Below, one piece after another: positions 34,929-43,057 of a stretch of DNA of 64,000 nucleotides. The notes below the pieces were generated by a model that was not told where the DNA came from, made no database searches, and was given only the letters and a program-made list of their open reading frames with translations. The stretch is from contig NZ_JAXCHT010000023.1 of the NCBI RefSeq assembly GCF_035984655.1, positions 1 to 64,000 on the forward strand, in the 5' to 3' direction. This DNA is from Actimicrobium sp035984655 (GTDB lineage Bacteria; Pseudomonadota; Gammaproteobacteria; Burkholderiales; Burkholderiaceae_D). The translations under genes were made by a program, and so were the position numbers. Each line of letters begins with the position of its first letter. Positions within the stretch are counted from its first letter, which is position 1.

Positions 34929-36293
34929 ATGGTCACTTCAGTACAAGGCAACGCCGCCACCGCGCAAGCCACCGTCTCGGCAGACATCTACGCCAAAGTC
35001 GACAAAATCATCGCACCGCAAAAGTCCGGATTGATCAGGATTGCCGGCACCATTGCCAACGACCAGACCAGGCTGTCGGCACTGGGCCAGTTGCGCAGCG
35101 CGCTGGCCAGCTTTCAGTCGGTGGCGCAAGCGTTGTCCGGCGCCGGCCTGACCAGCACCGCGACGTCCAGCAGCAAGGGTGTGGTGGGCGCGACTGCCAG
35201 CGCCAGTGTCGTGGCCGGCACCCATGCGGTCGAGGTCAAGCAACTGGCCACCAGCCAGACCCTGGCAAGCGCCGTCCAGGCCAGCGCCAGCACCCCGATT
35301 GGCACCGGCTCCGTGACCACGATCACGATCGATGCAGGCAGCGCCGTGGACGGGAAATTCAGCGCCGACGGCGGCACCAGCAAAACCATCACAATCAGCA
35401 GCGGCAACAATACGCTGCAGGGCATCGCCGACGCCCTCAAGCAAGCCGGCATCGATACTGCGGTGGTCAAGAATGGCGATGGTTTCACGCTGTCGGTCAA
35501 GGGCCCGGCCGGCGCCAGCAACAGCTTGCGCGTCAGCGTCAGTGGCGACGCGGCAGTCAAGGACCTGCTGGCCTACAACCCGGTCGGCACCGGCAAGCTG
35601 ACCCAGACCACGGCGGCTGGCGATGCCATCCTCAACGTCGATGGCAAGGACGTACGCAGCGCCAGCAACACGGTGAGCACGGCGATCGACGGTGTCACGC
35701 TGACATTGACCGCAGCCGGCAAGACCAGCGTCGTGGTGGCCCAGGACCCCAGCCAGATTGCGCGCAACGTTACCGATCTGGTGACTGCCTATAACAGTCT
35801 CAACAGCAAGATCACCGAACTGCAAAAAGGCGACCTGAAATCCGACCCGGCCCTGCAGCAGATCAGCAGCCAGCTGACCCGCCTGGTCGCCAGCGGCAGC
35901 TTCGGCAGTTTCGGCGCGCTCGGCAAAGCCGGAGTGTCGGTCGGCGCGGGCGGCAATCTCCAGGTCGACAACGTGCAACTGACCAGTGCCATCGCCGCCG
36001 ATCCGCAAGCCATCGGCAAGCTGTTCACCGACAACGGCAATGGCATCGCCGACCAGTTTGCCAGCAAGCTGGCCAGCCTGACCGGCGACGGCGGCCGGCT
36101 GCAGAAGCAGGAAGCCACCGTCAACAAGGAACTGGCGGCGCTGGGCAAGAAGAAAGCCGACATCACGGCAGTGCTGTCGAAGGAAGCCACCGCACTGATC
36201 AAGCTGTACACCGACCAGCAAGCCAGCGCCAACAGTGGCGGCGGCTTGTTCGGTTCGGGCAACGGCAAGACTGCGTTCGATTACTTTGCCTGA
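34929..36293 (+). CDS. FliD-like filament-capping protein, isolated
   Basis: 454 residues, low in aromatic residues and rich in Ala/Ser/Thr/Gly. Ends have FliD character: an N-terminal helix with GLIRIAGTIANDQTRLSALGQLRSALASF, middle beta-domains (VKQLATSQTLASAV), and a C-terminal coiled coil (VTDLVTAYNSLNSKITEL to ALIKLYTDQQASA). FliD caps flagellin filaments and binds host mucin. No flagellar genes flank it; it lies between urease and the PLP cluster, so it may be a paralogue. N-terminal exact start is uncertain because no good ribosome-binding site precedes the ATG. Confidence 0.75.
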   Translation: MVTSVQGNAATAQATVSADIYAKVDKIIAPQKSGLIRIAGTIANDQTRLSALGQLRSALASFQSVAQALSGAGLTSTATSSSKGVVGATASASVVAGTHAVEVKQLATSQTLASAVQASASTPIGTGSVTTITIDAGSAVDGKFSADGGTSKTITISSGNNTLQGIADALKQAGIDTAVVKNGDGFTLSVKGPAGASNSLRVSVSGDAAVKDLLAYNPVGTGKLTQTTAAGDAILNVDGKDVRSASNTVSTAIDGVTLTLTAAGKTSVVVAQDPSQIARNVTDLVTAYNSLNSKITELQKGDLKSDPALQQISSQLTRLVASGSFGSFGALGKAGVSVGAGGNLQVDNVQLTSAIAADPQAIGKLFTDNGNGIADQFASKLASLTGDGGRLQKQEATVNKELAALGKKKADITAVLSKEATALIKLYTDQQASANSGGGLFGSGNGKTAFDYFA

Positions 36294-36418
36294 TACCGTG
36301 CCGACGCGGCGCAATCTCCCGAGTAACGCCATGAAACCGCAATTGATCGCCGCTTCGGCTGCATCTGACCGCTGGCAACATCGTTCCACCCCTCCTTTTT
36401 CTGAGAGCGACTTTTCCC

Positions 36419-37852
36419 TTGAGCCTTGATCCGGACGATTGGCACGACTTCAGGCAACACAGTCATCGCATGCTCGATGACATGCTCGACTATCTGGAAA
36501 CGCTACGTGCGCGCCCGGTCTGGCAACCGATTCCGCAGTCTGTGCGCGATGAATTCACGCAGGCGTTGCCGCGCGCGCCAGGCACCCTGCCCGCGGCCCA
36601 TGCCCAATTCATGCAATCGGTGTTGCCATATGCGGTCGGCAACGCGCATCCGGGCTTCTTCGGCTGGGTGCATGGCGGCGGCACGCCGGTCGGCATGGTG
36701 GCCGAGATGCTGGCGGCCGGTCTGAATGCCAATCTGGGCGGGCGCGACCAGATGCCGATCGAAGTCGAACACCAGGTCGTGCAATGGGTACGCGAGCTGT
36801 TTCAGTTTCCGGATAGCGCCAGCGGCCTGTTCGTCACCGGCACCTCGGGCGCCAATCTGATCGCCGTGCTGGTGGCGCGCACCCGGGCGCTCGGCGTGGC
36901 GGTGCGCCAGCACGGGTTGGGCGCCAGGGGCGAGCTGCTGGTGGCGTACACCTCGGCTGCCGCGCATGGCTGCATTGCCCAGGCCATGGATCTGGCCGGA
37001 CTGGGCGTGAGCGCGCTGCGCATGATCGCCGTGGACGCCGACCATCGCATGGACACTGCCGCGCTGGAACGGGCCATTGCCGCCGATCTCGCGGCCGGCA
37101 TGCAACCATTCCTGATCGTCGGCACGGCCGGCACGGTGGACGTCGGCGCGGTCGATCCGCTGCCGCAAATCGCTGCGATCGCGGCCCGCCACCAGCTCTG
37201 GTTTCATGTCGACGGCGCGTACGGCGCGCTGGGCATGTTGTCGGCCCAGGTCGCGCCACAACTGGCCGGTATCGAGCTGGCCGATTCGATCGCCTTCGAC
37301 TTCCACAAATGGGGCCAGGTGCCCTACGACGCCGGCTTCATTCTGGTGCGCGACGGCGACCTGCACCACCAGACCTTCGCGGCGCCAGCGGCCTATCTGC
37401 AGCGCGACAGTCGCGGCATGGGCGCCGGTTCGCCGTGGCCGTGCGACTTCGGACCCGACCTGTCGCGCGGCTTTCGCGCGCTCAAGACCTGGTTCACGAT
37501 CACCGTCTACGGCGCCGACCAGCTCGGCGCGATGATCGCCGAGACCTGTCGCCTGGCGCGCCAGTTTGCCGCGCAAGTCGCAGCGCAGCCGGAACTCGAA
37601 CTGATGGCGCCGGTGGCGCTGAACATTGTCTGCTTCCGCTATCGCGCCAGCGACGCCATCAACGCCGAGATTGCCGCCGACATCCAGCAATCCGGCATCG
37701 CCGCACCCTCCACCACCCGGATCAACGGCGTGCTGGTGCTGCGTGCCGCGATTGTCAACCACCGTACCCGCGCCGACGATCTCGAGGTGCTGCTTGCCGC
37801 CACGTTGTCGTTCGGCGCACAGCGCATTGCCACCGCACAGGAACAACCATGA
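36419..37852 (+). CDS. Group II PLP-dependent decarboxylase
   Basis: 477 residues. Start is TTG (MSLDPDDWHDFRQHSHRMLDDMLDYLE), kept because this N-terminus is conserved in aromatic-amino-acid decarboxylases; the first ATG would remove it. Key sites: VTGTSGANL for PLP phosphate, HVDGAYGAL with the Asp that pairs the pyridine nitrogen, and DFHKWGQVPYDAGF with Schiff-base Lys297. Likely converts an aromatic or related L-amino acid to its amine and CO2. First gene of a three-gene unit; its stop overlaps the next ATG. Confidence 0.88.
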   Translation: MSLDPDDWHDFRQHSHRMLDDMLDYLETLRARPVWQPIPQSVRDEFTQALPRAPGTLPAAHAQFMQSVLPYAVGNAHPGFFGWVHGGGTPVGMVAEMLAAGLNANLGGRDQMPIEVEHQVVQWVRELFQFPDSASGLFVTGTSGANLIAVLVARTRALGVAVRQHGLGARGELLVAYTSAAAHGCIAQAMDLAGLGVSALRMIAVDADHRMDTAALERAIAADLAAGMQPFLIVGTAGTVDVGAVDPLPQIAAIAARHQLWFHVDGAYGALGMLSAQVAPQLAGIELADSIAFDFHKWGQVPYDAGFILVRDGDLHHQTFAAPAAYLQRDSRGMGAGSPWPCDFGPDLSRGFRALKTWFTITVYGADQLGAMIAETCRLARQFAAQVAAQPELELMAPVALNIVCFRYRASDAINAEIAADIQQSGIAAPSTTRINGVLVLRAAIVNHRTRADDLEVLLAATLSFGAQRIATAQEQP

Positions 37853-39084
37853 CCATCGAATCCGAAACCGTGCGGGCCGGCTTGCCGCCATTGATTGGTG
37901 TGGCCGCGCTGATGCGGCGCGCCTTTGCCGGTGAAGACCTGCTGCCGCAGGGCGAAGAGTTGATGGCGCGCGCACAGCAGAACCCGCACGACGCCCATGC
38001 CTGGCTGGATTTCTCCACCGTGCTGCAGCTGACCGGCAATCGCGCCAATGCACTGGCGGTGCAAGCCGAGGCGATCGCGATCCAGTCGCTCTACCGCCTG
38101 CCGGCCCGTGGCCCCGGACCCGGCGTGCGGCTGCTGGTGATCATGGGGCCGGGCGATCTGATGTCGAACACGCCGGTCGAATTTCTGGTCGAGAATTCCG
38201 ACGTGGCGCTGGAGCTGCTGTACCTGAACGCCGACGGCGACTGGCCGGCCAGCGTGCCGGACCACGACGTGATGCTGGTGGCGGTGGCCGAGTCGGATGC
38301 CAACCAGCCACTGCTGCAGCAACTGCGTGGCGCGGTGGCGCATTGGCCGCGCCCGTTCATCAACCATCCGGCGCAGATCGCGGTGCTGTCGCGCGATGGC
38401 GCCTGTGCCGCGCTGCAGGGCGTCGACGGACTCGACATGCCCGCCTCGGTGCGCATCGATCGGGCCGGGTTGCGTGCCATTGCGGATGGCGAAAACGCCC
38501 TCAGCGCCATCCTGCCAGACGGCGATTTCCCCATGATCGTGCGCCCGACCGGCTCGCACGCCGGACAGAATCTGGACCGCATGACCTGCGCCACCGACCT
38601 GCTGGCCTATCTCGACCGGGTCGATGCCGAGCGCTTCTACATTGCCCGCTTCGTTGATTACCGCAGCGCCGACGGCCAGTTCCGCAAGTACCGCATCACC
38701 GTCATCGATGGCCAGCCGTTGCTCTGCCATGCCGCGATTTCGTCGCACTGGATGATCCATTACCTGAATGCCGGGATGGCCGAGAGCGCTGCCAAGCGCG
38801 CCGAAGAGGCCGACTGCATGGCGCAGTTCGAGACCGGCTTTGCGCTGCGCCATGCTGCCGCCATTGCCGCCATCACCGACCGTCTCGGGCTGGCGTATTA
38901 CGGCATCGACTGCGCCGAAACCAGCGATGGCAAATTGCTCATCTTCGAAGTCGACAATGCCATGATCGTGCATGACATGGACCCGCCCGACCTGTATCCG
39001 TACAAGAGCCCGGCCATGCGCAAGGTGTTCACGGCGTTCCGCGCATTGCTGGAACGCGTGCGCCAGACCGACGCGGCGACCTGA
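37849..39084 (+). CDS. TPR plus ATP-grasp ligase-like protein
   Basis: 411 residues from the ATGA overlap with the decarboxylase. Residues 25-80 form a TPR-like helical pair (ALMRRAFAGEDLLPQGEELM; NPHDAHAWLDFSTVLQLTGN). After a Rossmann-like pre-ATP domain (VRLLVIMGPGDLMSNTPVEF) comes an ATP-grasp domain from about 220: MIVRPTGSHAGQNLDRM (nucleotide loop), FYIARFVDYRSADGQFRKYR, and GKLLIFEVDNAMIVH with metal-binding Glu/Asn. Such enzymes join a carboxylate to an amine via acylphosphate. Related to RimK/glutathione-synthase ligases; substrates unknown, but the amine from the upstream enzyme is an obvious candidate. Confidence 0.82.
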   Translation: MTIESETVRAGLPPLIGVAALMRRAFAGEDLLPQGEELMARAQQNPHDAHAWLDFSTVLQLTGNRANALAVQAEAIAIQSLYRLPARGPGPGVRLLVIMGPGDLMSNTPVEFLVENSDVALELLYLNADGDWPASVPDHDVMLVAVAESDANQPLLQQLRGAVAHWPRPFINHPAQIAVLSRDGACAALQGVDGLDMPASVRIDRAGLRAIADGENALSAILPDGDFPMIVRPTGSHAGQNLDRMTCATDLLAYLDRVDAERFYIARFVDYRSADGQFRKYRITVIDGQPLLCHAAISSHWMIHYLNAGMAESAAKRAEEADCMAQFETGFALRHAAAIAAITDRLGLAYYGIDCAETSDGKLLIFEVDNAMIVHDMDPPDLYPYKSPAMRKVFTAFRALLERVRQTDAAT

Positions 39085-39096
39085 GTCGTGCGCGCC

Positions 39097-40575
39097 ATGC
39101 AATTGCCCGCCACCGAGCAGTTGCTGATCGCCGGTGGCGACGAGCGCATCATCCCCGACCCGGTCTCGGGCCTGACCCGCTATGGCTGCGGCAACCGGCC
39201 TGATCCGGCCGTGCTGGCGTTCGGCTCGTCGACTGCATCGACGATTTCCGAGGCCGGCTTTGCCGCTGCTGATACCTTGCGCACGCAATGCCAGGGCCTG
39301 CTGCGCGAGCAAGCCGCTCCAGCGGTGTATGCGCGCCAGACCGCGCAGGTGCGCAGCGCCTTGCGCGACATCTTCGGGCTGGCTGATCAGATTGACATTG
39401 TGCTGGCAGCCTCCGGCACCGACCTGCATCTGCTGGCCGGCCAGTGGCTCAGCCCCGACTGCGTGGTGATGATCGCCCCCACCGAAACCGGCAGTGGCGT
39501 CCCGGCGGCGCTGGGCGGCAAGCACTTTTGTCATCGCGCCGCGTATCAGGATCAGGTCACGCCGGGTGTCGGCCTGGGCCGTTTGCACGCACGCATCCTG
39601 GCGCTACCGGCGCGCACCCGCAGCGGCGTCTGCATCGCCGCGGCTGCGTTCGACCAGGCCTGCGTCAGCCACGTTACCCAGGCCATCGCGGCGGGACAGT
39701 CGGTCCTGCTGGTACTCACCGATGTCAGCAAGACCGGCTTGTTGCTGCCGGGCGTGGACACCGTGCTGGCGCTCCAGGCGCGCTGGCCGGATCGGCTCAC
39801 GGTGCTGGTCGATGCCTGCCAGTGCCGGCTCGCGGCCAGTACCGTGCGCGACTATCTGGCGCACGGCTTTCTGGTGGCACTGACCGGCTCCAAGTTCATG
39901 TCCGGTCCGACCTTCTGCGGCGCCTTGCTGATCCCGCCTGAACTCGGACAGCGCTATCGTGCCGTGCAATTCGCGCCGGAAGTCGGCATCTATTCCTGTG
40001 CGGCGGACTGGCCGCCCGACTGGTCCTGCGGACAGGCGCTGCCGACCGACAGCAACTTCGGGCTGGCGTTGCGCTGGCAGGCGGCGCTGGTGGGCATGCG
40101 CCGCTTTTACGCGCTGCCTGAGCCGCAGGTCACCCGCTTCCTGCAGCGCTTTGGCGCCGCCGTCCGTGATTTTATTGCCGCGCAGCCCTGCTTCGAAGCG
40201 GTCGAGGTGGCGGCGCTCACGCGCGGCATCATCGGCGCGGCCGGCTGGGACTGCGAGCAAACCATCTTCCCGTTCCTGCTGCGCACGCCCGCGCCGCTGC
40301 AGCGCAGTCAAACCTTCGACCTGTATCAGGATCTGCTCAAGCCGGCGCAGGATGGCCAGCGCATGCATCTTGGCCAGCCGGTCTACTGCGGCGAGCGCGA
40401 TGGCGAGCCCGTCAATGCCCTGCGCCTGTGCATGAGCGCGCGCCTGATCGTCGCGGCCTGCGCCGACGGTTGCGCCGACGCCATCATCGCCGATGCGCTG
40501 GCGGTGCTGGAGGCGGTGCGACAACGCATTGGCCATCTCATCGACAGCCGTTCAACGAGCGCGGCCGACAACTAA
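39097..40575 (+). CDS. Class V aminotransferase-like PLP enzyme
   Basis: 492 residues from ATG (MQLPATEQLLIAGGDERI); a GTG three codons upstream, 3 bp after the previous stop, is an alternative. Fold-type I PLP enzyme: ASGTDLHLLAG for the phosphate loop, VDACQCRLA with the conserved Asp, and TGSKFMSGPTFCGALL with Schiff-base Lys266. The nearest general family is class V aminotransferase/cysteine-desulfurase-like, but I do not recognise a named enzyme. Rich in Cys. Third gene of the compact cluster; a strong hairpin overlaps its stop. Confidence 0.82.
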   Translation: MQLPATEQLLIAGGDERIIPDPVSGLTRYGCGNRPDPAVLAFGSSTASTISEAGFAAADTLRTQCQGLLREQAAPAVYARQTAQVRSALRDIFGLADQIDIVLAASGTDLHLLAGQWLSPDCVVMIAPTETGSGVPAALGGKHFCHRAAYQDQVTPGVGLGRLHARILALPARTRSGVCIAAAAFDQACVSHVTQAIAAGQSVLLVLTDVSKTGLLLPGVDTVLALQARWPDRLTVLVDACQCRLAASTVRDYLAHGFLVALTGSKFMSGPTFCGALLIPPELGQRYRAVQFAPEVGIYSCAADWPPDWSCGQALPTDSNFGLALRWQAALVGMRRFYALPEPQVTRFLQRFGAAVRDFIAAQPCFEAVEVAALTRGIIGAAGWDCEQTIFPFLLRTPAPLQRSQTFDLYQDLLKPAQDGQRMHLGQPVYCGERDGEPVNALRLCMSARLIVAACADGCADAIIADALAVLEAVRQRIGHLIDSRSTSAADN

Positions 40576-40588
40576 ATTGTCGGCCGCG
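40560..40588 (+). terminator. Strong stem-loop at end of the PLP cluster
   Basis: Perfect 12-bp stem (40560-40571 CGCGGCCGACAA against 40577-40588) with loop CTAAA that includes the TAA stop codon of the preceding gene. A run of T does not follow directly. Probable transcription end for the three-gene unit and perhaps for the opposing gene as well. Confidence 0.7.
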
Positions 40589-40667
40589 ATTGAAAACCAG
40601 ACTCGTCTTGATCAATGCCTGCAGCATTCCCGTGGCGGGCGACCGGAACCGCCTGAGCGCAGGCGCC

Positions 40668-41465
40668 TCACTGGCCGGTCAGATAGCGGTCGATGATTTT
40701 GTCGATCTCGCCATTGGCCTTCATGGTGTTGAGTACCGCATTAAGCTTCGCAATAAAATCCGCCTTGAATGGCGGCGCGTTCATGGCGCTGTAGCCGATG
40801 TAGGTGTTTTCGTAAGAAAGCTCGGTTGCCATTTGCAGCGTGCGCTCGTCGGCGCCGAGTTCGTCGCCTAATTGTCGGGCTGAAAACAACGCTGCGACAC
40901 GGTCGCTCGCGTAACAGTCGATGCGGTGCAGGGCCATTTTCTTCAAATTGGCATTGTTGTCCTTGGCCGGCTCCAGCTTGACGATGCCATGACTGGCGGC
41001 TTGCGCCAGCCGGTTTGAAAGCAGAAACCCGGCGTTAATCCCGATCGTCAGCCCTGCGAAGTCTTCGGGGAAGTTCTTTCTGGGCGTATGCATCACCTGG
41101 CGATTGCAGAAGACGACGACCGATTCGCGAAGAATGGCAGTCGAGTACTGGTCGATATAGCTGCGTTCGCGTTTCAGGCCAGGGGGAAACAGGCCGAATG
41201 CGGTCCCGTTTTCCAGCAACGCAAGTCCGCGCTTCCAGGGTACCGGGGCCAATTCCAGCCGATACTCGGGACTCAGCCTGGTCGCCGCCAATCGCAGGAT
41301 ATCAACATCAATCCCGACAAATCGCTGGTTCTCGATGTAGCTGTAGGGCGGATAGTTTTCGTCACCGTACAGCACCACCGGCTGGGAAGCATGCGCTACA
41401 GGGAGCGCCATGTGCAGCCAGACCATGCTTTGCAGCAGCCATCGGATCAGTCGAATTTGCATCAT
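40668..41465 (-). CDS. Family-3 periplasmic amino-acid-type binding protein
   Basis: 265 residues from ATG-ATG (MMQIRLIRWLLQSMVW) with a signal peptide cleaved near AHA-SQ (residue 28). Mature protein has the HisJ/GlnH layout (VVLYGDENYPPYSYIENQRFVGIDVDILR, PVPWKRGLALLENGTAFGLFP). No permease or ATPase genes lie near, so it may work with a transporter elsewhere or as a sensor subunit. Convergent to the PLP cluster. Confidence 0.85.
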   Translation of the reverse strand: MMQIRLIRWLLQSMVWLHMALPVAHASQPVVLYGDENYPPYSYIENQRFVGIDVDILRLAATRLSPEYRLELAPVPWKRGLALLENGTAFGLFPPGLKRERSYIDQYSTAILRESVVVFCNRQVMHTPRKNFPEDFAGLTIGINAGFLLSNRLAQAASHGIVKLEPAKDNNANLKKMALHRIDCYASDRVAALFSARQLGDELGADERTLQMATELSYENTYIGYSAMNAPPFKADFIAKLNAVLNTMKANGEIDKIIDRYLTGQ

Positions 41466-41792
41466 TTTACAGTGAGCCCCGCTGAGCAAGATGTGCAATT
41501 AGACCACCATTCTCCCCGACATGACCGGGACAACAGCGTGTCAAGGCGAAACGGTATTTTTATCTGTTGTGTAAGAGCACTTTACCCTTCTCAAGCAGGT
41601 CCGCTGCAATTTTTTTCAGCGGCAGGATTTCCCGGGCGGCGAGCGTGGTTGCCAGGTGTCTGATCTCTCGCCGCGACAGCGGCGCTCCTGGCGCGCCGAG
41701 ACGCCAACCAGACGGGTCGGTGAAGTTGCCTGTGGATTTTTTTGGAAGGATAGCCCGTTCAGCAAGCCGTTTTCCGCTCGCTGGAAGGCTTG
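41466..41792. other. Intergenic region, nothing recognised
   Basis: 327 bp between the binding protein (start on the left) and the stop of the cupin-like gene, both minus strand. Lower GC than coding DNA. It should hold the promoter of the binding-protein gene but I see no clear operator or hairpin. Confidence 0.4.
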
Positions 41793-42857
41793 CTAAAACC
41801 CCGCCGGGGGCGAATATCCGCGTAATATTTTTGCTGCAACGATGGCCCGTCCCAGTGGATATTTCATTCGATCACGCAAGATATCGACGCCAGCCGGCGT
41901 CGGGTTAATGTTCAAGCGGCGCAGCACACTGTTGGCGACATGCACGTAATTGGAACGCCGCGTCACATTCGAATAGAAGGTGACACTGAGCGAAATCGAC
42001 AATGCATTCCCTGGCGCTTCGTCGTCTTCGGAAAACGTCATGTGCGGCGTCGTACTGGGCATATAGGCGCCATCGCCTGCGCGGCAGGAATAGTGCAAAC
42101 TCCGGTTTCTGAATGACTCCTTCAACCGGATTTTTTCCAGTGACCGGTAGGCGATGAACGACTCGAGCTCCGGCGCAGCGACGACCTCGCGGTCCATTCT
42201 GTCCCACAGATGCATCGATTTCTGGCCCCGGATCTGCAGCCAGAAATTACTCTCGCGATCAATGTGAAACGGCGTCAACGACGGTGGTGCAGAAATGAAA
42301 ACATGCCCTTGCACCGAGATGATTTTTTCGCTGGGATTGATCATCGGCAGGGCCGTCCCGATCGCCATCCATAACAATCGCCGGTATTCGGGGTCGTCCT
42401 GGATGTCGTACAGCGCAATCCAGGACCCGGGCGTCTGGATTTCGTCAAACACCTGGTCGATGCGGCGACCATTCGGATCGGCCGAGTGATGGTCGAACGC
42501 GGATGTCGCGGTCAGGCGTTGCTTGACAAACCGGCAGTGCTTCGTGTCCTCGAAGGATTTTGCCAGACGCCGCAGGGAGCGCAATTCCATCAGCGGGTGG
42601 TGCTGGAAGTTGTGTGTCAGGCGGCAAATTCTGGACGGGCTAAAGGTCTCGCCGGACGTTGCTTCGATGCGAAATTCATTCTGGACAGGAAATTGTGCAT
42701 TCAATTTTGTCTCCGCTACGTGGCGCAGTTCTGCCACGTGATTGTTCACGCTCGTTGCAGCGCCGGACGGCAGCGATCGTGCCCGGAACCCGCCCCCGCT
42801 TGCTGCATTACCGCGCGCAGACAAAGCCGTGCTTTTCGGCGCCAGCGGTGTTGTCAT
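41793..42857 (-). CDS. JmjC/cupin-8-like iron oxygenase candidate
   Basis: 354 residues. The first 45 are low-complexity. The core resembles cupin-8/JmjC proteins: SVQGHVFISAPPSLTPFHIDRESNFWLQIRGQKSMHLWD, where H-x-D (His-Ile-Asp) forms two iron ligands, and ACMPSTTPHMTF-like GAYMPSTTPHM, whose His may be the third. It suggests a 2-oxoglutarate-dependent hydroxylase acting on a protein or small molecule, but the substrate is unknown. Stands alone on the minus strand; unrelated in strand to the nearby PLP cluster. Confidence 0.72.
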   Translation of the reverse strand: MTTPLAPKSTALSARGNAASGGGFRARSLPSGAATSVNNHVAELRHVAETKLNAQFPVQNEFRIEATSGETFSPSRICRLTHNFQHHPLMELRSLRRLAKSFEDTKHCRFVKQRLTATSAFDHHSADPNGRRIDQVFDEIQTPGSWIALYDIQDDPEYRRLLWMAIGTALPMINPSEKIISVQGHVFISAPPSLTPFHIDRESNFWLQIRGQKSMHLWDRMDREVVAAPELESFIAYRSLEKIRLKESFRNRSLHYSCRAGDGAYMPSTTPHMTFSEDDEAPGNALSISLSVTFYSNVTRRSNYVHVANSVLRRLNINPTPAGVDILRDRMKYPLGRAIVAAKILRGYSPPAGF

Positions 42858-43057
42858 TTACTTAACTCATTGTTGGTTATAGCAGAACGAATTCCAATGC
42901 AAAGGCCTGCCCGCGCCAAAATTCAGGGATTGTTTGACGACGGCCAAGTGGGTTCTGGATCAGGCCGAGAGTACGTGCCGATTTGCTGCGGCGTGACGCC
43001 ATGAGGCGGGGAATCTTGCGTGTGACGTGGCGCAAAACGCCGTGGAGGACTGCAGGT

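Noticed and set aside
36503..38053. 516-codon antisense frame over the decarboxylase
   Set aside because: Shadow of a gene with all catalytic residues in place.
37639..39588. 649-codon antisense frame over the PLP cluster
   Set aside because: Shadow of GC-biased third positions on the opposite strand; no domain.
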